A DNA stretch of 26,174 nucleotides from an uncultured Campylobacter sp. (GTDB lineage: Bacteria; Campylobacterota; Campylobacteria; Campylobacterales; Campylobacteraceae): positions 1 to 26,174 of the forward strand of contig NZ_CALIBH010000186.1 of assembly GCF_938045775.1 (NCBI RefSeq). Reading direction: 5' to 3'. Shown here piece by piece: positions 7,234-14,774 of this stretch. Both the position numbers and the translations under genes were made by a program. Position 1 is the first letter of the stretch; each line of letters starts with the position of its first letter. The notes beneath the pieces were generated by a model. It did not search any database and was not told the origin of the DNA. It saw nothing but the letters and a program-made list of their open reading frames with translations.

Positions 7234-8469
7234 ATGAAAAAGCTCGCTACGATACTTGTGCTGCTCTGTGCGGCGGCGTTTGCCAAGGAGTATGAGTATA
7301 TGGTGCAAAGCATGAGCTACGGCTCACTCGGAAATCGCAAGCAGAGCACGCATCTAAGCTACGACGCGGCGGCGCGCAAGCTGGAGCAGGTAAGAGATAC
7401 GAACTCCTCGGACGGCCTAGGCTCTAGCTACAAAGAGATCAGCTACTTTGACGAAAAGGGGGATATGGTTAAATTCGAAGTATTTAACCTCGATCTTAAA
7501 AACGGCAAGTGGAAAAAAATAGAAGATTACACGGAAAGCGTCAAAGACGGCGTCACGACGCGCGAGAGCAATTCGATAGCGGATGACGGCACGCGCAATG
7601 CGAGTAAAACCGTCTCCAGCTACGACGGTAACGCGACGCAGGATGTGCGATATAAGTTTATAAAGGGCAAATGGCAGAAAGATAGCATGAACAGATCCGT
7701 AAAAAACGCGTTGGATAAGGAGGAGCTTACGATAAGCTTCAAATGGGACGGCAAGAGCTGGCAGCCCAAAGATAAGACCGAAATTTTCTACGACAGCCTA
7801 GGAGAAATGAGCGGATACGTGAGCTACGAGTTTGTAAACGGCGCGTGGCAAAACAGCGAGCGAGAGATGCTTAACGGCGATCGAAACGGCAGCTACGAGC
7901 AGATCCGCAGCACCTTCCAAAACGGCGCGTGGCAAAACGCGACGATGAGTAAGCATGAGCTGGACGCCGCAAAGGGCGAGGAGGTCGTTACGAGCTTCAT
8001 CTGGAACGACGAGAAGGGCGCGTGGGATAATATGAGCAAACAGACCGCTATCAAGAAGGGCGCAGATCTTAATATGACCTCGTATCTGTGGGATGAGCAG
8101 CTTAAAGATTGGATCAAAAGCTACTCAAACGGCGAAATTTACGACAAATCGGGCGAGCGCCCGCTCGTGCAAAGCTTTGAATCAAATTCCAGCAGCAACA
8201 AATACGTCTATAGCTACGACGAGCGCGGCAGCAATACGGCGATGGATATCTACAAGCTTGACGCGAGCGGCAAATGGGTGCAAACGGGACGCTCAGAGGC
8301 TACTTACGATACCCAAATCCCGGCTGATAGCGTGGGATACGGCGCCGCGCTGATGATGTTTGAGATGCCTAGCATCTACGCGATAACGAGCTTTAAGGAA
8401 TTTAAGCTTAAAGACGGCAAGCCCGAGCTCATAACGGAGCAGACGTGGAAATATAAAAAGATAAAGTAG
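7234..8469 (+). CDS. secreted Trp-repeat protein, paralogue of the 11457 gene
   Basis: The 411-residue protein begins with a signal peptide (MKKLATILVLLCAAAFA, cleavage before KEYEY) and has no cysteine in its mature part. From residue 93 to 348 it is built of degenerate repeats marked by a Trp in G(K/A)W-type turns: Trp at 93, 147, 176, 205, 233, 264, 293 and 348, spacing 28-31 or about twice that. A unit reads roughly GxWxx...D..G....SYxWd; the sequence YSYDERGSN recalls YD/RHS-type repeats. Such repeats suggest an extended beta fold, probably periplasmic or surface-exposed. The C-terminus (FKLKDGKPELITEQTWKYKK) aligns with that of the 11457 protein. The ATG at 7234 has AAGGAGAG and a fitting promoter. 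I do not recognise a named family and assign no function. Confidence 0.8.
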   Translation: MKKLATILVLLCAAAFAKEYEYMVQSMSYGSLGNRKQSTHLSYDAAARKLEQVRDTNSSDGLGSSYKEISYFDEKGDMVKFEVFNLDLKNGKWKKIEDYTESVKDGVTTRESNSIADDGTRNASKTVSSYDGNATQDVRYKFIKGKWQKDSMNRSVKNALDKEELTISFKWDGKSWQPKDKTEIFYDSLGEMSGYVSYEFVNGAWQNSEREMLNGDRNGSYEQIRSTFQNGAWQNATMSKHELDAAKGEEVVTSFIWNDEKGAWDNMSKQTAIKKGADLNMTSYLWDEQLKDWIKSYSNGEIYDKSGERPLVQSFESNSSSNKYVYSYDERGSNTAMDIYKLDASGKWVQTGRSEATYDTQIPADSVGYGAALMMFEMPSIYAITSFKEFKLKDGKPELITEQTWKYKKIK

Positions 8470-8480
8470 CGTTTGAAGAT

Positions 8481-8517
8481 GCGCAGGTAAAATTTCGCGG
8501 CTAAATTTTACCTGCGC
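8481..8517 (+). terminator. strong hairpin after the 7234 gene
   Basis: GCGCAGGTAAAATTT (8481-8495) pairs perfectly with AAATTTTACCTGCGC (8503-8517), a 15-bp stem with a 7-nt loop, starting 11 bp after the stop. There is no U-run after it, so it may stabilise the transcript end rather than act as a simple intrinsic terminator. The rest of the gap (8518-8713) has the palindrome GCTAAATTTAGC at 8604 and the 14-bp palindrome at 8643-8656. Confidence 0.6.
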
Positions 8518-8713
8518 GGCCTTGCACGAGTGCTGCGATTAAATTTATCAAAGTGCAGCGTGGCATTTAAATTTAACAGGCGCGGCGACCCGCTAGCTAT
8601 GCGGCTAAATTTAGCTAACGCGGAGGTATTCGTGCGCCACGTAAATTTTAAAATTTAAATCCTACGCCGCAGCAGGTCCGTACGTAGCGGCGGCAAAAGA
8701 AAAGGTTGAAAAA

Positions 8714-9139
8714 ATGATTTTACCCAGAGTGGCTATTTCGGCTTTAATTTCAGCGAGTATCTGTTTTGGCGCCGTAGCGGCGCAAGATCACGGCGCGGCG
8801 AGCGAGCAAAAACAGACGGTGCAGGGCGATGAGAGAGATGACCAGACGCCCACAGACAAGCAAAGTAGCGAAATAAGCGCGACAAATCGCACGGGCGAAC
8901 AAGGCGGCGAGGCGCAAAATTTTAAAATCAAAAGGCGCTATTTTCGCAGCTGTTCGTGCCTGCACAAACAAAAATCAAAGGGGCCCGCCCGCCTCTACGA
9001 TGAAATTTCGCAAGAGCAGGCCGAAAGATCGGCGGCCTATTTCATCGGCTATTTCAAAGAGGGCAAACTAAGCCGCTATGAGAAAATTTACGAAGGCAAG
9101 AGAATTTTTTCAAGCGAGGATATAAAGCAGAGCGAATGA
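8714..9139 (+). CDS. small exported protein of unknown function with C-S-C motif
   Basis: A 141-residue product has a signal peptide (MILPRVAISALISASICFG, cleavage likely at AVAAQ). A low-complexity, hydrophilic stretch rich in Gln, Glu, Asp and Thr follows (about 25-68), then a compact C-terminal domain of about 65 residues: IKRRYFRSCSCLHK, LYDEISQEQAERSAAYFIGYFKEGKLSRYEKIYEGK. The pattern 'RYF-S ... Y-F.. F..G.L...EK...G' weakly recalls DUF6156-like domains; this is a memory-based guess. The two mature cysteines are separated by one residue. The Shine-Dalgarno (AAAAGGTTG) is weak. Gene status is supported by the signal peptide and length; function is unknown. Confidence 0.6.
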   Translation: MILPRVAISALISASICFGAVAAQDHGAASEQKQTVQGDERDDQTPTDKQSSEISATNRTGEQGGEAQNFKIKRRYFRSCSCLHKQKSKGPARLYDEISQEQAERSAAYFIGYFKEGKLSRYEKIYEGKRIFSSEDIKQSE

Positions 9140-9701
9140 AATCGCAAATTAGCGGCAAAGAGGCGCGATGAAATTTTACGCCGCCAATGCCAAAAGAGCG
9201 CGCGTTAAATTTTTAAATTCACTCTTGCGCAAGCGACTGCTCTAATCTTTTAAATTTTACGGCCCAGCTTAAATTTAGGGCTCGGCTCTATACGACGATG
9301 GCGCTTTTGCTCTTTTCGCCGCTAAAGACGTCCCGTCGCATAGCCAAAATACCCGCTGCCGCTTCGCCAACGATACTCCCCGTCGCTTTGCAAAGATAGT
9401 TCTCGCCGCGCCCCCTCTTTAAGGCCGCAGCCGAAGCGGCGAAATCATTAAAATTTTAAAATTTTATACCGAATATAAGATCGCGGAGCGACTAAGCCTA
9501 GGATGATCGATCGCTTTACGTCGCGTGCGTTACGGCTCAAATTTATCTTAATCGATCATTTTTTATCCGTTGATATATAGTTTCAAAATACGTATCGCTA
9601 CAAAAATATATAAATTTTCATATGTAATATTAAAATTTAAGTAAAATTTTATCCTAGCTGCATTACCATTCAATAACTATTTTCACGATAAGGAGAACGG
9701 C
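9140..9701. other. 562-bp non-coding gap upstream of dba
   Basis: No convincing gene is seen. It contains the exact 14-bp palindrome at 9451-9464; an inverted repeat ATGATCGAT (9503-9511) / ATCGATCAT (9551-9559) followed by six T, which looks like a terminator with a 39-nt loop; and a very AT-rich stretch (about 9560-9660) that probably holds the dba promoter, though no single -10 stands out. A GC-rich open frame of about 50 codons on the minus strand (9291 to about 9450) has no start codon or ribosome site. Confidence 0.5.
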
Positions 9702-9869
9702 ATGGAACTACTGATCCTTGTTTTATTAGCGGCTGCCGTATGGCTAGTGTGGCGAAAGCCCGCGAAAGAAAAGGTTGCCTTTAGGCTCTTCGTGCTCGGC
9801 GCAGCACTGTGCTTCGTGATGTATTTTATCGCGAGCTTTACCTCCGTGCTGCCCTTCGGAAGCTATTAG
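9702..9869 (+). CDS. dba: Dba, small membrane partner of DsbI
   Basis: A 55-codon gene encodes a very hydrophobic protein with two membrane segments: about residues 2-17 (ELLILVLLAAAVWLVW), a short basic loop (RKPAKEK), then about 28-46 (FRLFVLGAALCFVMYFI), ending SVLPFGSY. AAGGAG stands 8 bp before the ATG. It lies 9 bp upstream of dsbI, whose Shine-Dalgarno (GGAGG) overlaps its stop codon, so translational coupling is likely. C. jejuni has the same arrangement (dba-dsbI, Cj0018c-Cj0017c), where the small protein is needed for the disulfide pathway. The identification rests on position, size and hydrophobicity rather than on motifs. Confidence 0.75.
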   Translation: MELLILVLLAAAVWLVWRKPAKEKVAFRLFVLGAALCFVMYFIASFTSVLPFGSY

Positions 9870-9878
9870 GAGGGCGCT

Positions 9879-11435
9879 ATGCAGAAGAGATTTAACCTAC
9901 TGATGACCACGGCGGTTTTACTGATCCTTGCCATCCCCGTAGGCATCGCAAACATCTACCTCGGATACGTCGTAGGCGAGAGCCCCTGCACGCTATGCTG
10001 GTTCGAGCGCATCGGCATGATCTTAATCGGCGTTTTAGGCATCTTCATCTTGCGCTACGGAGCCAAGATCAAATACGTCTCGGCGGTCTTCATCTGCGCG
10101 GCATACGGGCTTTTTATGAGTATCCGCCACACCTCGCTCGACGGCTTTGCGTGGGACGTAGGGATGGGCTTTGGCGACGCGATCTTCGGCGCGCACACCT
10201 ACACTTGGGGCGCATTCGTGTATTGGGCCGTCGTTTTGATAATGCCCGTGATGCTGCTTTTTGCGCCGAAGGCGCAAAACCTAGACGAGCAAAGCGAAAG
10301 CTTCAACCCCTTTAGCGCATACACGACCGCGATCGTCGCGATCTCGTTTGCCGTCATCGTCTCAAACGCCTTCCAAGCCTTCTTTTCCACGGGCGTTCCG
10401 CCTTTTAGCGGCAAAGGTGAGCCCGAGAGGATAAGCTTAAACTTAGCTCAAGCGAGCGATAAATGGACCGCTCAAATTTGGACGAGGCTGCAAAGACCAT
10501 TTTCGCTTACGGGCAAAAACAAAGTGCAGATGCCGCACATCGCCGGCGCTTTAGAGGAAGGAGCGTTTAAATTTAACGAAAATCCAAACGACGGCGCCGT
10601 GAAAAATTTAAAACCCGCCCTTAAGATCAAAAGCAAAAAGCCGCTTGCGTTTAAAGCGACCGGGATCTTCGGTCAAGGAAACGCAGGCGGGCTCGCATAC
10701 GACGCCGCAAGCGATGAGTTCGCGGTCGTCTCGACGGCTGCGGGAGTGTATTTTCTAGACGGCAGTCTGCAAAACATAACGCACCGCGCGATCCTAGACA
10801 AACCGAACGGATACGACATCAGATACAGCGTCGATAGCACCTTTGCAGACGGCAAGCTCATCACGACCGCTTTCAACAAGACCCTTTGGGCGGTGGAAAA
10901 AGCGCCGCAGGGCGAGATCGACAAATTTAAAGAGTGGAACACCTTCCGCGAAAGCAGCGGCGGGCTAAAGACCTCGTGGTATAGAGATCGCCCCGTCGTG
11001 CTAACCGTCAGGGCAAAAAAGGCCTACGTCCTATCGATCGCAAGCGACCCCGCAAGCGAGTTTATGTATATGTTCTCCGTGCCGAATGAGGTTTCAAAAA
11101 AAGTCGTCGTCATCAGGGTCGATAAAAACGATCAAACCCTAAGCGCCGAGAGCGTCCTAAAAGCGGGCGCAGGGCTCGAGCTAAAAGACGGACGCGATCT
11201 AAACGACTACTACATCACCGGCGCCGACGTGAAAAACGGCAAAATTCTAGCGCTTAGCAAAAACTACAACACCCTACTCGTCGTGGACGCAGAGACAATG
11301 AAGGCGGTGGACGCCTACGAGCTGCCTGCCGTCGGCGATATGCACGCTATCGCGATCAAGGGCGAGTCGCTCTTCATCTTAAGCGTGGAGGGCGGACAGG
11401 ACGTCGTGTATGAGCTCGAAAGCCCCGCGATTTAA
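9879..11435 (+). CDS. dsbI: DsbI-type disulfide oxidoreductase, DsbB domain plus periplasmic propeller-like domain
   Basis: This 518-residue inner-membrane protein reoxidises a periplasmic DsbA-like partner and passes electrons to quinone. The N-terminal 170 residues form a DsbB-like domain with five probable membrane helices (about 9-31, 44-60, 66-83, 111-129, 147-168). The redox motif SPCTLCWFERIG (35-46, Cys 37 and 40) sits in the first periplasmic loop. The second loop has GAHTYTWG (104-111), a family hallmark as I recall it, and no cysteine. From about 170 to the end lies a large periplasmic domain with beta-rich repeats (GVYFLDG, NKTLWAVEK, YNTLLVVDAETM, MHAIAIKGESLFILSVEGG), consistent with a beta-propeller. 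It follows dba by 9 bp, and the secreted Trp-repeat gene follows it by 21 bp, so the three are probably one operon. Confidence 0.92.
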   Translation: MQKRFNLLMTTAVLLILAIPVGIANIYLGYVVGESPCTLCWFERIGMILIGVLGIFILRYGAKIKYVSAVFICAAYGLFMSIRHTSLDGFAWDVGMGFGDAIFGAHTYTWGAFVYWAVVLIMPVMLLFAPKAQNLDEQSESFNPFSAYTTAIVAISFAVIVSNAFQAFFSTGVPPFSGKGEPERISLNLAQASDKWTAQIWTRLQRPFSLTGKNKVQMPHIAGALEEGAFKFNENPNDGAVKNLKPALKIKSKKPLAFKATGIFGQGNAGGLAYDAASDEFAVVSTAAGVYFLDGSLQNITHRAILDKPNGYDIRYSVDSTFADGKLITTAFNKTLWAVEKAPQGEIDKFKEWNTFRESSGGLKTSWYRDRPVVLTVRAKKAYVLSIASDPASEFMYMFSVPNEVSKKVVVIRVDKNDQTLSAESVLKAGAGLELKDGRDLNDYYITGADVKNGKILALSKNYNTLLVVDAETMKAVDAYELPAVGDMHAIAIKGESLFILSVEGGQDVVYELESPAI

Positions 11436-11456
11436 AATTTAAATAAAGGAGCGGTC

Positions 11457-12902
11457 ATGAGAGGTATTTTTAAAATTTCGCCCGAGGGTGCGGTAAATTT
11501 TGCGGCGGTAAATTTAAAGGCGCGAGCGATTGTTTCGGCGGGCGCTTTTGGGGCGCAGACGGCGGTTTTAGCAGACAAGCTTCGGGCGCGAGCGGCAGTT
11601 TTAGCAGGCTCTATTTTAGCGGCGACATTAGTTCTCGCGATGCCTGCGAGCGCGACCGAGATGGCGGCGAAACACGCGGCGGCGGCGAAACACGCGGCGC
11701 CGGATAAAATTTGCCTGCAAAAGACGAGCTACAAAACAGAGGGCGGCGCCCTGCCGCGCTACGAATATGAAGTGAGCCAAAACTACGACGCCAAAACCCG
11801 CCGCCTAGAAAAAATCTACAGAAAGAGCAGCGAAGAGGGAGCGTCCGTATCGAAAAGCTTTAGCAAATTTGACGAAAGCGGCGAGCGCGAGATCGAAAAT
11901 GTCGAATATGACTGGGACGCAGATACAAACAAATTTCGCAAAACTGCGATGAGCAAGCAGGAGATCGCAAAGGACGGCTCAAAAATTTATTTCAGTCTGC
12001 AAAAGGACGGTAAACCATACGATGGGGAAAAAGCCGTCGAAAAGCGCGAGGGTAAAACGGAAATTTTGCAAAATTTCACGCTAAAAAATGGCAGATGGAC
12101 GCCGACGCACCTTACAAAAAGGATTGTCGATGAAAACGACAGAAACAATTTCGTAGCGACCTACGAATGGAACGCCAAAGCGAAAAAATGGATGCCGTAC
12201 GAAAAATCGATATATCACTACAACGGCGACGTTTACGCAGGCTCCGAAGGCTACGCGTGGCGCGGCAAATGGGTGCCGCTTACAAAACATACGGTCTTTA
12301 CGGCAGCGGACGGGACGCGCAACGAGATAAATTTTATATGGAAGGACGACACATGGCAGCGCGATGAAAAGATCTTGCGTAAGATCGAGCCTAAGTATAG
12401 GCGTTTTACCGAGCTAAGATCGCGCTGGGACGCCGCAAAAAACGAGTGGAGGGAGTACTACAAAAACGTGCACGAGGAGACCGATGAAAGCAGGCCTCTG
12501 CGCGAGCAAACCGTGCTTTGGCGCGAGGAGCTGCAGCGCTGGGAGGTCGTGTTTGAAAACGAGTTTAGCTACGACGCGCGCGGCAACGTCATAAAAAATC
12601 GCACGGCCTCCGATGGCAAGCAGTACGAGTATATCTACGGCTACGACGAGGCGGGCAACAACATCTCCATCATCCTGCGCGAGCCTGATGAGAGCGGCAA
12701 ATGGCACGAAACGCAAAAGACGCAAAACGTCTTTGAGCCTGAAATTTTAGCGCACGACGTCCTGGATCGCGGCTTCATCGGCGACTACATAGCCGCGGGC
12801 GAAAACGCGATCAAAAGCAGCAAGCAGTATTTTCTAAAGGACGGCGAGTTTAAGCTAAACGAGACGCGCGAGTGGGTTTACGGAAAATGCGAGCCGCAAT
12901 AA
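11457..12902 (+). CDS. secreted Trp-repeat protein, paralogue of the 7234 gene
   Basis: The 481-residue product is homologous over its length to the 7234 protein. Trp residues mark repeats at 214, 245, 272, 300, 331, 362 and 416 (spacing 27-31, the last about double). YGYDEAGNNISI resembles YSYDERGSN, and the C-termini align (FLKDGEFKLNETREWVYGK). It differs by two cysteines, at 86 just after the leader and at 478 three residues from the end, which could tie the two termini together. The start is odd: ATG 11457 has a good AAAGGAG, but the signal-peptide core is only at about 46-66 (RARAAVLAGSILAATLVLAMPASA), after 40 residues encoded by AT-rich repeat-like DNA. Real initiation at a later non-ATG codon is possible. 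It probably belongs to the dba-dsbI operon and may be a DsbI-pathway client. Function is unknown. Confidence 0.78.
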   Translation: MRGIFKISPEGAVNFAAVNLKARAIVSAGAFGAQTAVLADKLRARAAVLAGSILAATLVLAMPASATEMAAKHAAAAKHAAPDKICLQKTSYKTEGGALPRYEYEVSQNYDAKTRRLEKIYRKSSEEGASVSKSFSKFDESGEREIENVEYDWDADTNKFRKTAMSKQEIAKDGSKIYFSLQKDGKPYDGEKAVEKREGKTEILQNFTLKNGRWTPTHLTKRIVDENDRNNFVATYEWNAKAKKWMPYEKSIYHYNGDVYAGSEGYAWRGKWVPLTKHTVFTAADGTRNEINFIWKDDTWQRDEKILRKIEPKYRRFTELRSRWDAAKNEWREYYKNVHEETDESRPLREQTVLWREELQRWEVVFENEFSYDARGNVIKNRTASDGKQYEYIYGYDEAGNNISIILREPDESGKWHETQKTQNVFEPEILAHDVLDRGFIGDYIAAGENAIKSSKQYFLKDGEFKLNETREWVYGKCEPQ

Positions 12903-12918
12903 AATTTTGAAAAGCCTC

Positions 12919-13470
12919 ATGAACGAGCCTTATATCGTTAAAATTTCAGATAGTGACGCGATGATGTTCGGCTGCGAAGCGGACGAGCGAGTGCGCGAAT
13001 TTGTCGCTAAATTTGACGGCTGGGAGTACGAAAGCGAGTTTGAGCGGACCAGCTATCTGCTCGGCACGGACGTTTTTATCGAGGTCGCGAGCGAGGAGAG
13101 CTTAAATGAAGGCGCTTTACGCGCTCAAATTTTAAACGAGAAGGCTTTGGACGCTGACGGCGACACGGCGTTTTTGAGCCTGCGCGAGTGGGACGGCAAG
13201 GAGCACTGGCGGGTTCGCGCGAGCGGTGAAATTTTACGCGCCATCAGCGAGGATGAGGACGGCGGCGCGGCGTATCTGCTTCTTAGCCCAAGACATATCG
13301 CCGCAGAGGAGCTGCAAGACGCCTTTGCGGACAAGCCGCCGCAGGAATTTGCGCGCATTATCGAAAGCCTCGAAGCCAAATACGAGTGCAAAGACCAAAT
13401 GCTCTGCTACATCGTTTGCTATTTTACGCCGAAGGGCAAAGAGGGGATGCGGGCGGACTTCGGCGTCTGA
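12919..13470 (+). CDS. acidic cytosolic protein of unknown function
   Basis: A 183-residue protein without signal peptide or membrane segment, rich in Glu, Asp and Ala. Recognisable stretches are IVKISDSDAMMFGCEADERVREFVAKF, FLSLREWDGKEHWRVRASGEIL, YLLLSPRHIAAEEL and LCYIVCYFTPKGKEG, an alternation of beta and helical segments suggesting one alpha/beta domain. It starts only 16 bp after the preceding gene and may be cotranscribed with it. The start is uncertain: ATG 12919 has only GAAAAG before it, while an in-frame TTG at 12907 would add four residues. Codon use resembles its neighbours, and the frame is open over 550 bp. I do not recognise the family. Its size, acidity and setting resemble orphan immunity-type proteins, but that is only an impression. 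Confidence 0.6.
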   Translation: MNEPYIVKISDSDAMMFGCEADERVREFVAKFDGWEYESEFERTSYLLGTDVFIEVASEESLNEGALRAQILNEKALDADGDTAFLSLREWDGKEHWRVRASGEILRAISEDEDGGAAYLLLSPRHIAAEELQDAFADKPPQEFARIIESLEAKYECKDQMLCYIVCYFTPKGKEGMRADFGV

Positions 13471-13629
13471 ATTTAAAGCGCGGCGGATTAAATTTAAAAT
13501 TTGCCCGCACGGCATGCTTGCGCCGAATAGCGAGAGTTTGATCCTGCGCGTAAGACCTGCGCCGTATGGGCGCAAGTAAAATTTAAGCGACGAAATTTAA
13601 ACCGCCACGACAAGCGAAATGGGGGCAGA

Positions 13630-13977
13630 ATGATAAAATCCATAAAATTTGAGGGCGAAAGCATCGAGGAGCTGGAGGTTTGGTACTACGCCCCAAAGTA
13701 CGAATATAGCGCGGCGGAGTTCGCACAGCAGTGCGGCAAGCTCGTGCGCGCGGACTTTGGACTCGCCTCCCTTTACGAGATAAAATTTGAAAAATTTACG
13801 CCCTGCGAGCCCGATGATTTTATGAAAGAGCGGATAACGGCTGCTTTGAGTGCGGCAGGGCTATCGGACGAGCCTCAAAATTTTGCAATGGGCGGCGAGA
13901 ACGACTGGGACTGGCAGGAGTGCTCGTTTGAGGCGAGCGGACAGCGATTTTTACGCATCTGGGCGACGTCGGCTTGA
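13630..13977 (+). CDS. small cytosolic protein of unknown function
   Basis: A 115-residue product starts at an ATG preceded by GGGGGCAGA. It opens with IKSIKFEGESIEELEVWYYAPKYEYS, has an amphipathic helix (AEFAQQCGKLVRADFG) and a Trp-rich acidic end (GGENDWDWQECSFEASGQRFLRIWATSA). No export signal is seen. It looks like a compact alpha/beta protein. The upstream gap (13471-13629) holds nothing definite. A short GC hairpin follows the stop. Family and function are not recognised. Confidence 0.55.
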   Translation: MIKSIKFEGESIEELEVWYYAPKYEYSAAEFAQQCGKLVRADFGLASLYEIKFEKFTPCEPDDFMKERITAALSAAGLSDEPQNFAMGGENDWDWQECSFEASGQRFLRIWATSA

Positions 13978-14345
13978 TAAATTTAGCCCCGCTAGCGGGC
14001 TTTGAGGCGAAGTACGAGTTTTTAAAATTTAAAGTTTCAAGCGGCGTATACCGTCGCGCTAAAACGCATTTCATCGAGCCTTAAATTTTAAAATTTCGGT
14101 CGCGAGCTTTCGGATTTTAAAATTTAAACAGCGCTGTGCTTTGAGGTGCAGCGCGAATTTAACGGCGCGGTAAAATAGCAGCGCAAACGATAAAAAACGG
14201 CGCTCGCTAAGTGGAATTTTATAAAAGGTGAATGCGGCGTGCCGTATTTAGGACGCAAAAAGCTTAAACGGGCTTAGGAAGTAAATTTCGATCTAAATTT
14301 AGGCAAGGCGCCAAAAATTTTAAAATTTAAATGCAGGAGGACAAA
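13978..14345. other. 368-bp gap with palindromes and a dispersed repeat
   Basis: Apart from the hairpin at its start, this gap holds the exact 14-bp palindrome at 14083-14096 and at 14315-14328, a near copy at about 14113, and AGGCAAGGCGCCAAA (14301-14315), identical to 6866-6880. No gene is convincing; a 36-codon open frame from TTG 13974 has no ribosome site. Confidence 0.5.
13985..14004 (+). terminator. short terminator-like hairpin
   Basis: AGCCC (13985-13989) pairs with GGGCT (13997-14001) around a 7-nt loop, followed by TTG, 8 bp after the stop of the 13630 gene. The stem is short and the U-run minimal, so the call is tentative. Confidence 0.35.
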
Positions 14346-14711
14346 ATGGTGGAAACGGATAGCTTGCAGAGTTTCGGGCGGGAATATGTGCGGCAGCTCA
14401 GGGACGGGTCGCTGGCGTGGTTGGACGGGGTCGTAAGCGGGCGGATGAAAGGCGCGCGGTGCGAGCGACTGTATGCATCGATAGCGGACTTTTCGCCGCA
14501 GCAGAGGGAGGCGCTAAGGACGCTTTGCGCGCATCTTACCGATCACGTCCTGCATGAGACGTTAAGCTTTTTCGAGCAAAACGAGTGCTGGCGGCTTGCG
14601 GACGAGGCGGGCGAAAATCTAGCCGAGCTCTCGGACGGACTTTGCGGCGAGCTCTACGGCGAGGACGGCTGGATCGAAAAATTTAGCGGCTATCCCGCGA
14701 GCCTAAAATAA
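14346..14711 (+). CDS. small cytosolic protein with SDGLCGELYGEDGWIEKFS motif
   Basis: The preferred start, ATG 14346, has an ideal GCAGGAGGA seven bases upstream; the ATG at 14331 overlaps that ribosome site and lies inside repeat DNA. The 121-residue product is mostly helical, with FGREYVRQLRDGSLAWLDGVVSGR, FSPQQREALRTLCAHLTDHVLHETLSFFEQ and a conserved-looking end, LAELSDGLCGELYGEDGWIEKFSGY. It has no export signal. I believe similar small proteins with a 'SDGL-GELY-EDGWI' ending occur in other bacteria but cannot name the family. It lies 63 bp before the lipoprotein gene. Confidence 0.6.
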   Translation: MVETDSLQSFGREYVRQLRDGSLAWLDGVVSGRMKGARCERLYASIADFSPQQREALRTLCAHLTDHVLHETLSFFEQNECWRLADEAGENLAELSDGLCGELYGEDGWIEKFSGYPASLK

Positions 14712-14774
14712 TGCCCTACGGATTTACGTGCCTGAGCGCCCTGCTCTGAGCCAAAATTTATTTGAAGGGAAGAT

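Noticed and set aside
9291..9450. Minus-strand open frame of about 50 codons with protein-like composition
   Set aside because: No start codon, no ribosome site and no recognised family; GC-rich DNA gives such frames by chance.
13226..13579. Plus-strand ORF overlapping the 12919 gene
   Set aside because: Mostly a shadow in another frame with Arg/Ser/Lys-rich composition; the 12919 frame has normal composition.
13974..14084. 36-codon ORF from TTG overlapping the stop of the 13630 gene
   Set aside because: No ribosome site, contains the terminator-like hairpin, and no sign of a conserved domain.
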